Below are positions 45,957 to 55,019 of a stretch of 64,000 bases of DNA, piece by piece. Source of the stretch: an uncultured Clostridia bacterium (GTDB lineage: Bacteria > Bacillota > Clostridia > TANB77 > CAG-508); assembly GCA_944388045.1 (NCBI GenBank), contig CALXHG010000001.1:1-64000 (forward strand). Direction: 5' to 3'. The notes below the pieces were generated by a model, which made no database searches, was not told the DNA's origin, and worked only from the letters and a program-made list of their open reading frames with translations. The position numbers and the translations under genes are program-made. The stretch's first letter is position 1. Every line of letters starts with the position of its first letter.

Positions 45957-46691
45957 TTATATACTTTTTATAATAATAACAGTTATATTATCCATTCCTC
46001 CGTGTTGGTTTGCTAAATCTATTAGCCTTTGTGGTGCTTTTTCTATATTTCCTGTTGCTATTTGAAAGATATCCTCTTGTTTTACCATATTTGTAAGTCC
46101 ATCAGATGAAATAAGCAATATATCGTCTTTTAAAAAACCTTTAACAGATACATCTGGTTCAACAAAGGCATTACATCCAAGTGCTTTTAGTAACATATTT
46201 TTCTTAGGATGAACTTCCGCTTCTTCTTTTGTAATTGTTCCATCTTTTACTAGTTTTTGAACATAACTATGGTCTGTAGTTAATTTACGCATAAAATCTT
46301 TACGAATTCTATAAATTCTGCTATCTCCTATATGTCCAATATATATCTTATTATTATATATTAAACAAACTTCTAAAGTAGTACCCATTCCCTCAAATTC
46401 TTTATCTTCTTTTGATTTTTCATATACAATCATATTTGCATATTCCATACTACTTGCTACTAATTGGATAAGGTTTTCTCTATCTTTTGGTGTGTCTTTA
46501 AAATTATTTTCTATATAATTTCTTGTACATTTAATTGCTAAGTTACTTGCAATTTCTCCACCTTTATATCCACCCATTCCATCTGCTAATATAAATAATT
46601 TTACTTCACTTGATGAATCAGATAAATAATATGCATCTTGGTTCATTTCTCTAACTTTTCCTGTGTCTGACTTTGCGTAAGCAATTATCAT
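45957..46691 (-). CDS. prpC: PP2C-type phosphatase PrpC/Stp
   Basis: This 244-residue PPM phosphatase reverses PrkC phosphorylation. Metal-binding motifs are visible: VREMNQDAYY, ILADGMGGYKGGE, SSDGLTNM and GGMDNITVI. It lies between rlmN and prkC, the canonical order, and should be a cytoplasmic enzyme. All aspartates for the two metals seem present. Confidence 0.95.
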   Translation of the reverse strand: MIIAYAKSDTGKVREMNQDAYYLSDSSSEVKLFILADGMGGYKGGEIASNLAIKCTRNYIENNFKDTPKDRENLIQLVASSMEYANMIVYEKSKEDKEFEGMGTTLEVCLIYNNKIYIGHIGDSRIYRIRKDFMRKLTTDHSYVQKLVKDGTITKEEAEVHPKKNMLLKALGCNAFVEPDVSVKGFLKDDILLISSDGLTNMVKQEDIFQIATGNIEKAPQRLIDLANQHGGMDNITVIIIKSI

Positions 46692-46755
46692 ATTTCACCT
46701 CATATCTTTCTTTATGTTTCTGTTATATCATATATTACTAATTTTTTCAATAATT

Positions 46756-47778
46756 TCATTTTAAATTTTTTCTTCTTAATTGACCACATGCTGCATCTAT
46801 ATCTGAGCCTAGTTCTCTTCTAATTGTTGCTACTATTCCATGGTCATTTAAATAATCTCTAAATTTTATTATATTTTCATTTGTGCTTTTTGTAAATTCT
46901 CCATTTTCTATTTTATTAATTGGAATTAAATTAACATGGCATATCATTCCTTTTAGTAAATGTACTAGTCTTTTTGCATCTTCTAAATTATCATTATTGT
47001 CTTTTGCTAATGCATATTCAAATGAGATCCTTCTATTTGTTTTATTTATATAATCTTTACAAGCTTTTAATAATTCTTCTATTGGATATCTATTATTTAC
47101 TGGCATCATACTGCTTCTTTGTTCATTTGTTGTTGCATGTAATGAAATTGATAAAGTACATTGAATGTTTTCTTCTGCTAATTGATAGATTTTTGGAACT
47201 AATCCACTTGTTGAAATACTTATATGCCTTGCACCTATATTAATTCCTTTTTGATTATTTATTATTCTTATTGCATTTACTACATTATCATAATTGTCTA
47301 GGGGTTCGCCAATTCCCATAAAAACGATATTAGATATTCTTATATTATTATCTTGTTCTACTGCTAGAATTTGTTCTACAATTTCACCAGATGTTAAATT
47401 TCTTGCAAACTGTATTCCCGTAGATGCACAGAACTTACATCCCATTTTACATCCAACTTGTGATGAAACACATAAACTGTATCCATGATGATAACTCATT
47501 AATACTGTTTCTATTGCATTTCCATCTAATATGTCAAATAAATATTTTTTTGTACCATCTGAAGATTCTTGCTTTTTTAGTATTTTGAAATTGCATATTG
47601 TATAGTTTTGTTTTAGCTTTTCTCTTAATTCTAAAGATAGATTTGTCATTTCATCAAATTCTTTTACTTTATCTACATATAGCCATTTAAAAACTTGTTC
47701 TGCTCTAAATGACTTTTCTCCCATATTAACAAATTCTTCTTTTAAACTATCTAAATTATAATCTTTTATATTTTTCAT
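46756..47778 (-). CDS. rlmN: rRNA/tRNA adenine C2-methyltransferase RlmN
   Basis: This radical SAM enzyme methylates C2 of A2503 in 23S rRNA and A37 of tRNA. The CxxxCxxC cluster motif is seen as CKMGCKFCAST. Other signatures are GMGEPLDNY, ISISTSGL and the C-terminal Cys in DIDAACGQL. The ATG at 47778 (MKNIKDYNLDSL) is favoured because GGATAGGA precedes it. It has about 340 residues. It begins the rlmN-prpC-prkC-rsgA cluster. Confidence 0.95.
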   Translation of the reverse strand: MKNIKDYNLDSLKEEFVNMGEKSFRAEQVFKWLYVDKVKEFDEMTNLSLELREKLKQNYTICNFKILKKQESSDGTKKYLFDILDGNAIETVLMSYHHGYSLCVSSQVGCKMGCKFCASTGIQFARNLTSGEIVEQILAVEQDNNIRISNIVFMGIGEPLDNYDNVVNAIRIINNQKGINIGARHISISTSGLVPKIYQLAEENIQCTLSISLHATTNEQRSSMMPVNNRYPIEELLKACKDYINKTNRRISFEYALAKDNNDNLEDAKRLVHLLKGMICHVNLIPINKIENGEFTKSTNENIIKFRDYLNDHGIVATIRRELGSDIDAACGQLRRKNLK

Positions 47779-47839
47779 TTTTAATCCTATCCATCCTTTT
47801 GTAACTTTTTTTACAAATGTATGCACTTATATTATTTTT

Positions 47840-49072
47840 TTAAACTTTCTTTCTTCTTATTATCCAATTTGGCTCACATTTTACTGGTAGATATATTTTT
47901 ACTTTTTGTCCTTTAACTCCTGGATTTATATAATCAATTTCTTGGTCTGTTTCTAAATCCCACAATTTTTCTATTTTAAATACAATAGGTTCTATTTTGT
48001 GTGGCACTATAATTTCCATTGTATCTCCAATTTGTAGTCTGTTTCTTACTTCTATAATTGATTTTTCATTATTGTATTCCACAACTTTTCCACCAAATTG
48101 GTATAACTCATTATATTGATGTCCATCATATTCTTGTATATCTTGATTTTTTCTATCATTAAAATAAAAAGTTGTTAATTCTCTTGTTTTTATTTTTTCT
48201 ATCTCTTTCATGTATTTATCTACATCATAATGTGTTGGGTCTTTTTTGTAATCATCTATTGCATTTCTATATACATTTACTATACTTGCTACATAATATT
48301 CTGTTTTTAAACGCCCTTCTATTTTTACACTATCAACTCCCATTTCTATTATTTCTGGAAGTTCTTTTATTAAACATAAGTCTTTTGAAGAAAATATACT
48401 TGTTCCATGTTCGTCCATTTCTATTGGCATATATTGCCCTGGATTGTTCTTTTCTTCTGCATATAAATTATATGACCATCTACAACTTTGTGCACAATCT
48501 CCTAAATTCGCACTTCTACATGCCAAAAAGTCGCTTAAAAAACATCTTCCAGAATATGCAAAACATATAGCACCGTGTATAAATATCTCTATTTCCATAT
48601 CTTTTGGTTTATTTTCCATTATGTATTTTAATTGTTCTTTATTTAATTCTCTTGCTAAAATCATTCTTTTAGCACCATTTTTATACCAGAAATTACAAGA
48701 GTGTAAACTTACCAAATTTGCTTGTGTACTTACATTTATTGCTACACTTGGGGCATATTGTTTTAATACATCAATTACTCCTCCATCTGCTGCTATTATT
48801 CCGTCCGGCTTAATTTCTTCTAATTTTTTTGCCATTTCTATTATTTCAGGATATGTTTCGTCCCAGGCATATATATTTAATGCTACATATACTTTTTTTC
48901 CTATACTATGAGCATATTCAATTGTTTTTATTAAGTCATCATCTTGGATTTCTGCTCTTGACCTTAATGATAATGATGCTGTTCCACAATATACAGCATC
49001 TGCACCATATAAAAATGCTATTTTTGCTTTTTCGAAAGACCCTGCTGGAGCTAATAATTCTATTTCTTTCAT
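47840..49072 (-). CDS. U32-family peptidase (TrhP-like)
   Basis: This 410-residue U32 protein has motifs ELLAPAGSFEKAKIAFLYGADAV and the conserved HGAICFAYSGRCFLSDF and NLGDCAQSCRW (U32 signature, cysteines retained). Bacterial members such as TrhP hydroxylate tRNA uridine 34; earlier members were called collagenases. The tRNA modification role is more likely in this family branch, but not proven here. A repeated hairpin leader lies upstream. Confidence 0.88.
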   Translation of the reverse strand: MKEIELLAPAGSFEKAKIAFLYGADAVYCGTASLSLRSRAEIQDDDLIKTIEYAHSIGKKVYVALNIYAWDETYPEIIEMAKKLEEIKPDGIIAADGGVIDVLKQYAPSVAINVSTQANLVSLHSCNFWYKNGAKRMILARELNKEQLKYIMENKPKDMEIEIFIHGAICFAYSGRCFLSDFLACRSANLGDCAQSCRWSYNLYAEEKNNPGQYMPIEMDEHGTSIFSSKDLCLIKELPEIIEMGVDSVKIEGRLKTEYYVASIVNVYRNAIDDYKKDPTHYDVDKYMKEIEKIKTRELTTFYFNDRKNQDIQEYDGHQYNELYQFGGKVVEYNNEKSIIEVRNRLQIGDTMEIIVPHKIEPIVFKIEKLWDLETDQEIDYINPGVKGQKVKIYLPVKCEPNWIIRRKKV

Positions 49073-49100
49073 TTTTTCGTTTCCTATTAATATATATTTA

Positions 49101-49131
49101 GGTTTTTTATAAAGGCTTTACCTATAAACCA
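49101..49131 (-). promoter_or_regulatory. Repeated hairpin leader element, U32 copy
   Basis: On the minus strand GGTTTATAGGTAAAG, CCTTTATA and AAAAACC match the element upstream of the ferredoxin gene (14354-14386) except for a few bases. It lies about 30 bases before the U32 start codon. It could be a protein-binding or RNA-stability hairpin. Confidence 0.5.
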
Positions 49132-49177
49132 ATTCTTTTAGTATGTATTTTTTACAATCTTTGATTTTCTTTAATAT

Positions 49178-49216
49178 GAACATATAAAATGTCTAAAAAA
49201 GTCCGCTATTGTTCTA
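49178..49216. repeat. Half copy of the oriT-like palindrome (copy 2)
   Basis: AACATATAAAATGTCTAAAA followed by AAGTCCGCTATTGTT is one arm of the palindrome at 25507-25577. The other arm is missing. It lies in the 269-base gap between the U32 gene and ogg; the remaining sequence of this gap shows nothing else except the hairpin leader element. Confidence 0.6.
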
Positions 49217-49341
49217 TTATCTTCTTAATAATATACTACATCATTAGAGTTATGTCAACATTTTAACTATCTCTTGCTATTGTAACTTTATTTGTTTTAA
49301 ACTAATATTCATTTTAAACATCTATTTACAATTAAAATAAA

Positions 49342-50208
49342 TTAGGCTTCTCTTTTCCAATAAAATAGGTATTGTTGTGCTATTCCTGCCAAATTCCCGA
49401 ACTTTTCTTTAGCTAATTTTTCTATTTCTTTTTTATTTACTTTATTTTCATCTGGATTTTTTATATAAAGTTCATTCATTACACGTCTAACCCATACATC
49501 AATTGGAAATACTTCAAATCTTTTTAATGTTGAAAATAATAAAATGCAGTCTGCAACTTTGGGACCAACTCCAGATAAACTTAATAATTGTTCTCTAACT
49601 TCAATTGTATTTGGATTATTTTGTAATTGTTCTAAATTTACTTTTCCGTCTAATATCATATGTGTTGTCTCATATAACCTTATATCTCTAAATCCTGTCC
49701 CCAATTTTCTAAAATCTTCTACAGATACATCTTTTAATTCTTCTGCAGTTGGAAATGTATAATATTTATCTCCATTCCAATCAATTTCTTTACCATATGC
49801 TTTTGATAGTCTTTCAATAATTCCTTTTATTCTAGGGATATTGTTATTTGCTGAAATAATAAATGATATTATTGTTTCCCATAAATCTTGGTTTAATATT
49901 CTTATTCCTTTTCCATATTCTACACTTGTTTTAACATTTTCATCAATCTTTGATAATTGCTTTTTAATGCCTTCATAATCTCTATCTAAGTCAAAATAAT
50001 CTTTTACAATTTCTTTTATATCTCCATTACATATGCCTTTAAATATAGCTGTATCTCCTTGTTTTTGTACATTTAAAACATTGTTTTTAAATACTCCTGT
50101 ATAACTTCCATTATTTTGCTTATTCCATCTGAAACATTGACCACAATCAAATATATCTGCTAGTTCAAAAGAATCTATATTTTCAATTTTGTATTTTTGT
50201 TCTTTCAT
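49342..50208 (-). CDS. ogg: 8-oxoguanine DNA glycosylase
   Basis: This 288-residue OGG1-type glycosylase/lyase removes 8-oxoguanine. The N-terminal domain has FDCGQCFRW. The helix-hairpin-helix SGVGPKVADCI holds the catalytic Lys region, and the catalytic Asp is in PIDVWVRRVM. Its length and motifs are normal for the bacterial OGG1 branch. It lies upstream of the 576-bp inverted-repeat element. Confidence 0.93.
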   Translation of the reverse strand: MKEQKYKIENIDSFELADIFDCGQCFRWNKQNNGSYTGVFKNNVLNVQKQGDTAIFKGICNGDIKEIVKDYFDLDRDYEGIKKQLSKIDENVKTSVEYGKGIRILNQDLWETIISFIISANNNIPRIKGIIERLSKAYGKEIDWNGDKYYTFPTAEELKDVSVEDFRKLGTGFRDIRLYETTHMILDGKVNLEQLQNNPNTIEVREQLLSLSGVGPKVADCILLFSTLKRFEVFPIDVWVRRVMNELYIKNPDENKVNKKEIEKLAKEKFGNLAGIAQQYLFYWKREA

Positions 50209-50298
50209 TCTCTTTTTCTATCTCCTTTTTAAATTTACTCTTATTAATTTTAATATGAGAACTGAGATTTTGTCAATGGGGATGGAGATTTTTACAAC

Positions 50299-50327
50299 AA
50301 AGAGAGACCATTACAGTCTCTCTTTTC
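50299..50327. terminator. Terminator inside the inverted-repeat element
   Basis: AAAGAGAGAC pairs with GTCTCTCTTT around CATTACA. It lies right after the HD gene stop on the minus strand. Confidence 0.7.
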
Positions 50328-50332
50328 TAGGG

Positions 50333-50761
50333 CTATTCTTCAAGCAAAATAGAAATTGCTTTGTGATATTTTTCTTTACGTTCAATGTCCTTTTGAGTTG
50401 GATTTTCCATTCTAGTTATATCACTATTATGATATAAATCTGCTAATTTTACTTTTTTAGCTATTGGATTATTTTTAAGATTTTTAACATAATCCATATA
50501 ATCTACTGATTTGTCATGAGTGAGTAACTTTAATGCTTCAATTACAGTATTAGAAAACTCTTTTTCTAACATTTCAAAAGTAATATTAGTATCTTCAACA
50601 GTATCATGAAGAAGTGCAACTATGCATTCCTCTTCTGTTTGCATTTGCTCGGCTATGTGAATAGGATGATAAATATATGGTACTCCAGATTTATCAACTT
50701 GTCCATGATGAGCATTATATGCAATAATCATGGCTTTTTTTGTTTGATTAGTATATATCAT
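50333..50761 (-). CDS. Small alarmone-hydrolase-like HD domain protein
   Basis: This 142-residue HD-domain protein resembles the hydrolase domain of RelA/SpoT and MESH1-type small alarmone hydrolases. Metal ligands: AHHGQVDKSGVPYIYHP and ALLHDTVEDT (HD pair), with LADLYHNSD at about 105. No synthetase domain. It might degrade (p)ppGpp or NADPH-like nucleotides; other roles cannot be excluded. It is the sole cargo of the flanking inverted repeats. Confidence 0.75.
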   Translation of the reverse strand: MIYTNQTKKAMIIAYNAHHGQVDKSGVPYIYHPIHIAEQMQTEEECIVALLHDTVEDTNITFEMLEKEFSNTVIEALKLLTHDKSVDYMDYVKNLKNNPIAKKVKLADLYHNSDITRMENPTQKDIERKEKYHKAISILLEE

Positions 50762-50822
50762 AATGCCCTCCTAAAAAATGTGTTTTCGGACATAATTATT
50801 GTATCATTTTTTATTTTAGTTG

Positions 50823-53237
50823 TCAAAATCTCCGTCCCCATTGACATTTTTCATCATAACAAATTTTAGCATATTTTTTAAGTTTTTCATAAACTAAATA
50901 ATTTACTGTACCTGCAGGGAATTTACCATTTTTATCTTTTTTACCTGCTGGAACGCCTGTTAATACTTCTATTCCCTCATCAATTGTTGAAACAGCATAT
51001 ATATGGAATAATTTATTTTTTACAGCATCAACTACTTCATCATTTAATTGTAAATTATCTACATTTTGAATTGGAATCATAACACCATGTGAGCCATCTA
51101 AACCACGCATTTTACAAATTTGAAAATACCCTTCTATTTTTTCATTAACTCCACCTATTGGTTGAATTTGTCCTTTTTGATTTACTGAACCAGTAACAGC
51201 AATCGCTTGATTGATTGGAATTTCTGAAAGACTTGAAAGTAAACCATAAAGTTCTGTACTTGAAGCACTATCTCCATCAACTCCATTATATAATTGCTCA
51301 AAACATATACTTGCAGTTAAGCATAATGGCATATCTTGTGCAAATAATTCACCTAAATATCCTGATAAAATAAGAACTCCTTTTGTATGTGTTGAACCAG
51401 AAAGTTCTACTTCTCTTTCTATATTTACAACACCTTGTTTTCCCGTATAAGTATTAACTGTAATTTTTGCAGGTTTTCCAAATGTATAATCTCCTATAGT
51501 CATAACTGTTAGTCCGTTAATCTCTCCTACTAATGAACCTGATGTATTTATTAATAGAGTGTTTTCTTTAATCATTTCTAAATATTTTTCATCATATTTT
51601 TTTATTCTTTCTACTCTTTCTGCTAGAGCTTTATTTACAAAATCCTCTGTAACAATTTTAGATTTTGCAAGTTTTGCCCAAATAGCAGCTTCTCCAACTA
51701 CTTGTCCTAAATCTGTGAATCTTGTAGATAACTTTTTATTATCTCCTGCAATTCTTGATGAATATTCTACAATTCTTGCCATAGCATCTCTATTTAAGTG
51801 TGGTAGTTCTTCTTGTTCACAAAATGAATGTACAAATCTTGCTAATTTATTAATATTTTCCTCATTAACAGGTGCTGTTTCTTCAAACTCTACTTTTATT
51901 TTAAATAATTTTCTAAAATCATTATCTAAAGAAAGTAGTGTATGATATATATTAGAACTACCTATTAAAATTACTTTTACATCAAGAGGAATTGGCTCTG
52001 GTTTTAGTGAAATCATCGCCATTGAAGAACGTTGTTCCATAGTATTATCTATTGAAAGTTCTTTTACTCTTAAAACTCTTTTTAATTCTTCATAACATAC
52101 TCCATTTGCTAATAAATCTTTTGCTTGAAATATAATATATCCTCCATTAGCTTTTTGCAATAACCCTGGTTTTAACATTGTATAATCTGTTTTTATTGAA
52201 CCATAGTAGTTTTCATATTCTAATTTTCCAAACAAATTATGAAAAGAATAATTTGAATCCATAATAACAGGAGCACCTTGTGTTTCACTATTATCAATAA
52301 ATAAATTAACTCTATAATTTAGACAAGGGTCTTGCTTTTTTTGCATTGGATTTTGAGGTTGTGCTTGATTTTGTTGATTTTTATCTTCTTCTAAAAAATA
52401 TGACACATTTTTTAATACATCTTGTTTTACATCATTTAAGAATTGTGTTATTTTTTTATTTCTCTTATATTTAGTTTTTATAAAATTTATATGTGCATTT
52501 ACTGTCAAAAATGCAACATTTGATTGCCATTCTGATACTTTTTTATCTGCTTGTCTTTCTATTTGCTTAATTTGTGCTATAGCATCCATTATATATTGTT
52601 GTACTATCATTGACTTTTCTTCATATTGTTGTTTAATTGGTTCATCTAATTTTTCAAACTCATCTTCTGGTATAACTTTGCCATCTATTACAGGCATCAT
52701 ATATATTCCGTTTTGTGCTGATTTAACTTGGAATCCTTGTTTTAAAGAGTCTTTACTTAATTTATCCATTACAACTTCTCGTTTTTCTTCAAACTCTTTT
52801 CTTATATGAGTTTTTTCTTTTTCAAAATCATCAGCATTAAATGTTTTCTTTATATCTTTTTTTACTTCTTTTATAAATCCATCCATACTTTCTTTGAATT
52901 CTTTTCCTTGTCCTGCTGGTAAAGATACTGCTATTGGTTCATTTGGATTTTGAAAATTATAAATATAGCACCAATCATTTGGGACTTTTTTCTTTGTGGC
53001 AATTGAATCTAAATAGTTTTTTGTATACATTGTTTTTCCAACTCCACTTGGTCCTTCAATATATATATTATATCCTTTTATAGATACTTGTACTCCAAAT
53101 TGTAATGCTTTTATTCCTCTTTCTTGACCTATTCCATCTGTAACTGGTTCTAATTCTTGTGTTGTTTCAAAATGAAACATATCTTTATTACACATCATTT
53201 TTAAGTCTCTATAACTTAACTCATTTTTATTATTCAT
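50823..53237 (-). CDS. Lon-like AAA+ protease (LonB/COG1067 type)
   Basis: This 804-residue AAA+ serine protease has a P-loop (IEGPSGVGKTMYTKNY) followed by a long coiled-coil insertion at about 130-290. Its C-terminal Lon protease domain has the catalytic Ser in GVDGDSASSTEL and Lys in GVNEKIEGYF. The family lacks the N-terminal Lon domain and degrades unfolded proteins or is linked to sporulation. The last residues CQWGRRF are encoded by the end of the inverted-repeat element, so the original C-terminus is replaced. The in-frame CGG in that tail comes with the repeat. Confidence 0.88.
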   Translation of the reverse strand: MNNKNELSYRDLKMMCNKDMFHFETTQELEPVTDGIGQERGIKALQFGVQVSIKGYNIYIEGPSGVGKTMYTKNYLDSIATKKKVPNDWCYIYNFQNPNEPIAVSLPAGQGKEFKESMDGFIKEVKKDIKKTFNADDFEKEKTHIRKEFEEKREVVMDKLSKDSLKQGFQVKSAQNGIYMMPVIDGKVIPEDEFEKLDEPIKQQYEEKSMIVQQYIMDAIAQIKQIERQADKKVSEWQSNVAFLTVNAHINFIKTKYKRNKKITQFLNDVKQDVLKNVSYFLEEDKNQQNQAQPQNPMQKKQDPCLNYRVNLFIDNSETQGAPVIMDSNYSFHNLFGKLEYENYYGSIKTDYTMLKPGLLQKANGGYIIFQAKDLLANGVCYEELKRVLRVKELSIDNTMEQRSSMAMISLKPEPIPLDVKVILIGSSNIYHTLLSLDNDFRKLFKIKVEFEETAPVNEENINKLARFVHSFCEQEELPHLNRDAMARIVEYSSRIAGDNKKLSTRFTDLGQVVGEAAIWAKLAKSKIVTEDFVNKALAERVERIKKYDEKYLEMIKENTLLINTSGSLVGEINGLTVMTIGDYTFGKPAKITVNTYTGKQGVVNIEREVELSGSTHTKGVLILSGYLGELFAQDMPLCLTASICFEQLYNGVDGDSASSTELYGLLSSLSEIPINQAIAVTGSVNQKGQIQPIGGVNEKIEGYFQICKMRGLDGSHGVMIPIQNVDNLQLNDEVVDAVKNKLFHIYAVSTIDEGIEVLTGVPAGKKDKNGKFPAGTVNYLVYEKLKKYAKICYDEKCQWGRRF

Positions 53238-53522
53238 TTTTTCCTCCGTATCTCTTCTTATTTTAATTAAACATTTTTTTGCAAAATATTTAATTATTTT
53301 TATTATATTTTATCCCTTTTTATCTTTTTTATTTTATATTAGTTATCTATTTTTGTAAAGCTATTTTGAGAAATTTTGACAAGAAAATTTTTCATTTTTT
53401 TCAGTTCTTTACTATTTATATATTATGAAATTTTTATATCTTATTGCTAGTATATAAAATAATAATTTTATACATTTAAAATAAATTTTACATGTTTTCT
53501 TGTAGATTACAAAAATCTATAT

Positions 53523-54209
53523 TTATTTAAAAAATTCTTTAATTATATATGAACAATTTTTTGAAGCCTTAATTAAAAATTCGTCAAAAGTAATAGCATT
53601 ATTGCCGTTTGGCTTATCTGATATACTTCTTATAACTATAAATGGAATATTATCTAATTTGCATACTTGAGCAATACTCGCACCTTCCATCTCCACAGCA
53701 TCTGCATTAAATTTTTGTCTTATTTTATCTTTCATTTTTATTTCTGTACAAAATATATCTCCAGATGCTATAATTCCTAATTTTAACTTAAAATCTTTTT
53801 GTTGTTTGTTATTTATTATCTCATTAAATTTCTTTATTAAATTTTCATCACTTTCAATAAATTGACCTATATTACTGATATATCCTTTTGGATGATTAAA
53901 AGCTGTTATATCAAAATCATGTTGTACCAACTTGCTTCCAATTACTATATCTCCTATTTCTAATTCTTCATTACAGCTTCCTGCAGAACCTACATTTATT
54001 ATTGCTTCTGGATTAAATTTGTCTATCAATATTTGTGTAACTCTTGCTGAATTTACTTTTCCTACTCCTGTTTCTACTAATACAATTTCTGTTGTATTAA
54101 TTATTCCTTTAAAAAAAGTTAATTCATAAATTTTTTCTTCTTCTATATTTTTCATAATTTTTTTTATTTCTGTCATTTCTTCATTCATTGCTGAAATTAT
54201 TCCGTACAT
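53523..54209 (-). CDS. mtnN: 5'-methylthioadenosine/S-adenosylhomocysteine nucleosidase
   Basis: This 228-residue enzyme hydrolyses MTA and SAH to recycle methionine-pathway intermediates. Motifs: GIISAMNEEMTEI (Glu of the active site), NVGSAGSCNEEL, ADAVEMEGASIAQV and RSISDKPNG with the catalytic Asp. Full length. The 285 bases between it and lonB show no gene or hairpin of note. A methyltransferase gene precedes it. Confidence 0.95.
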   Translation of the reverse strand: MYGIISAMNEEMTEIKKIMKNIEEEKIYELTFFKGIINTTEIVLVETGVGKVNSARVTQILIDKFNPEAIINVGSAGSCNEELEIGDIVIGSKLVQHDFDITAFNHPKGYISNIGQFIESDENLIKKFNEIINNKQQKDFKLKLGIIASGDIFCTEIKMKDKIRQKFNADAVEMEGASIAQVCKLDNIPFIVIRSISDKPNGNNAITFDEFLIKASKNCSYIIKEFFK

Positions 54210-54229
54210 ATTTTTCCTCTTTTCTTATA

Positions 54230-54811
54230 TTATTTTTTTCTTGCTATTATATTGTATATATGCCAATGTTTTACTCCATTTAAAGCAGTTTCTCTATCTT
54301 TTTCAATTTCTTGAAAATCTATTATTTCAAAAGAGCTTTCAAACAGTTTTAACACTTCATCTTTAGATAAAAATATCTTTTTATCTTTATTATATGCCCA
54401 TGAATCTTTTAGTCCAAAAAAGTTTCCTACAAAATAACCATTTTGTATTATATTTTGTGTTATGCTATTCCATAAATCTTTAAATTTATCTTTTGAACAA
54501 AATGGAATGCTAAAATTTGCAACTATCAATTTTACTTTTTCTAATTTTATATTTTCAAAATCTTGACATTGAAATTTAAAGTTTTTTCTTTCTTCTTCAT
54601 TTAATTTTAAGTCTATATATTCTTTTGAGTTTTCCTTGTCTATTGCTAATACTTTCCAACCATTTTTTATTAAATAAACTGTATCTCTACCCGCTCCGCA
54701 TCCCAAGTCTATTGCCTTATCTGGTGTTATTTTCATATTAATAAACTTTTGGGTTAGTTTATGTGGTCTACTTTCTTTTGTAACTTCATAATATTTTTGG
54801 GCATCTTTCAA
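54230..54811 (-). CDS. Class I SAM-dependent methyltransferase (TehB-like)
   Basis: This 193-residue methyltransferase has the SAM-binding motif IDLGCGAGRDTVYLIKNGW near residues 34-52, then VLAIDKENSKEY. It resembles TehB/tellurite-type small methyltransferases (NFFGLKDSW; HWHIYNIIARKK). Substrate unknown. It is 20 bases upstream of the SAH nucleosidase gene, which removes the SAH such a reaction would produce, so the pair is functionally sensible. Confidence 0.82.
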   Translation of the reverse strand: MKDAQKYYEVTKESRPHKLTQKFINMKITPDKAIDLGCGAGRDTVYLIKNGWKVLAIDKENSKEYIDLKLNEEERKNFKFQCQDFENIKLEKVKLIVANFSIPFCSKDKFKDLWNSITQNIIQNGYFVGNFFGLKDSWAYNKDKKIFLSKDEVLKLFESSFEIIDFQEIEKDRETALNGVKHWHIYNIIARKK

Positions 54812-54891
54812 AATTTTTCTTCCTTTCTTATTTATTAATTACTATTATATATAAATATTTTAAATATATCAATCATCAAGTTTAAATTTAT

Positions 54892-55006
54892 AACAAACAA
54901 TAGTGGACATTTTTAGACATTATATATATTTATAACATTTTAAAGTCCGCATCATTGTTCGTGCACCAAATTTACGTTAGTAAAATTTGTGTGCATCTGT
55001 TTGAGC
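54892..55006. repeat. oriT-like palindromic element, copy 3, beside mob
   Basis: AACAATAGTGGACATTTTTA and AAAGTCCGCATCATTGTT form the arms of a palindrome like copy 1, followed by a hairpin GTGCACCAAATTT...AAATTTGTGTGC and a GAGC-AAA-GCTT motif. It ends where the truncated relaxase frame opens at 55020. Its position next to a MobV relaxase suggests an origin of transfer, although the nick motif is not recognisable by eye. Confidence 0.6.
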
Positions 55007-55019
55007 AAAGCTTTTTTCT

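Larger units (their letters stand above)
50271..50846. mobile_element. Inverted-repeat element carrying an HD hydrolase gene
   Basis: Two 26-base inverted terminal repeats, 50271-50296 and 50821-50846, agree at 24 of 26 positions; both contain TGTCAATGGGGA and GGAGATTTT. They bound a 576-bp unit whose only gene is the HD protein. The right end forms the last eight codons of the lonB-like gene, which suggests insertion at its 3' end. REP/MITE-like ends with GGGGACGG occur in other Clostridia to my recollection; no transposase is inside. Confidence 0.7.

Noticed and set aside
50823..50846. In-frame CGG at the end of the Lon-like gene as a fifth shift site
   Set aside because: It lies in the inverted-repeat tail, is preceded by GGA rather than NCW, and neither frame continues into conserved sequence.
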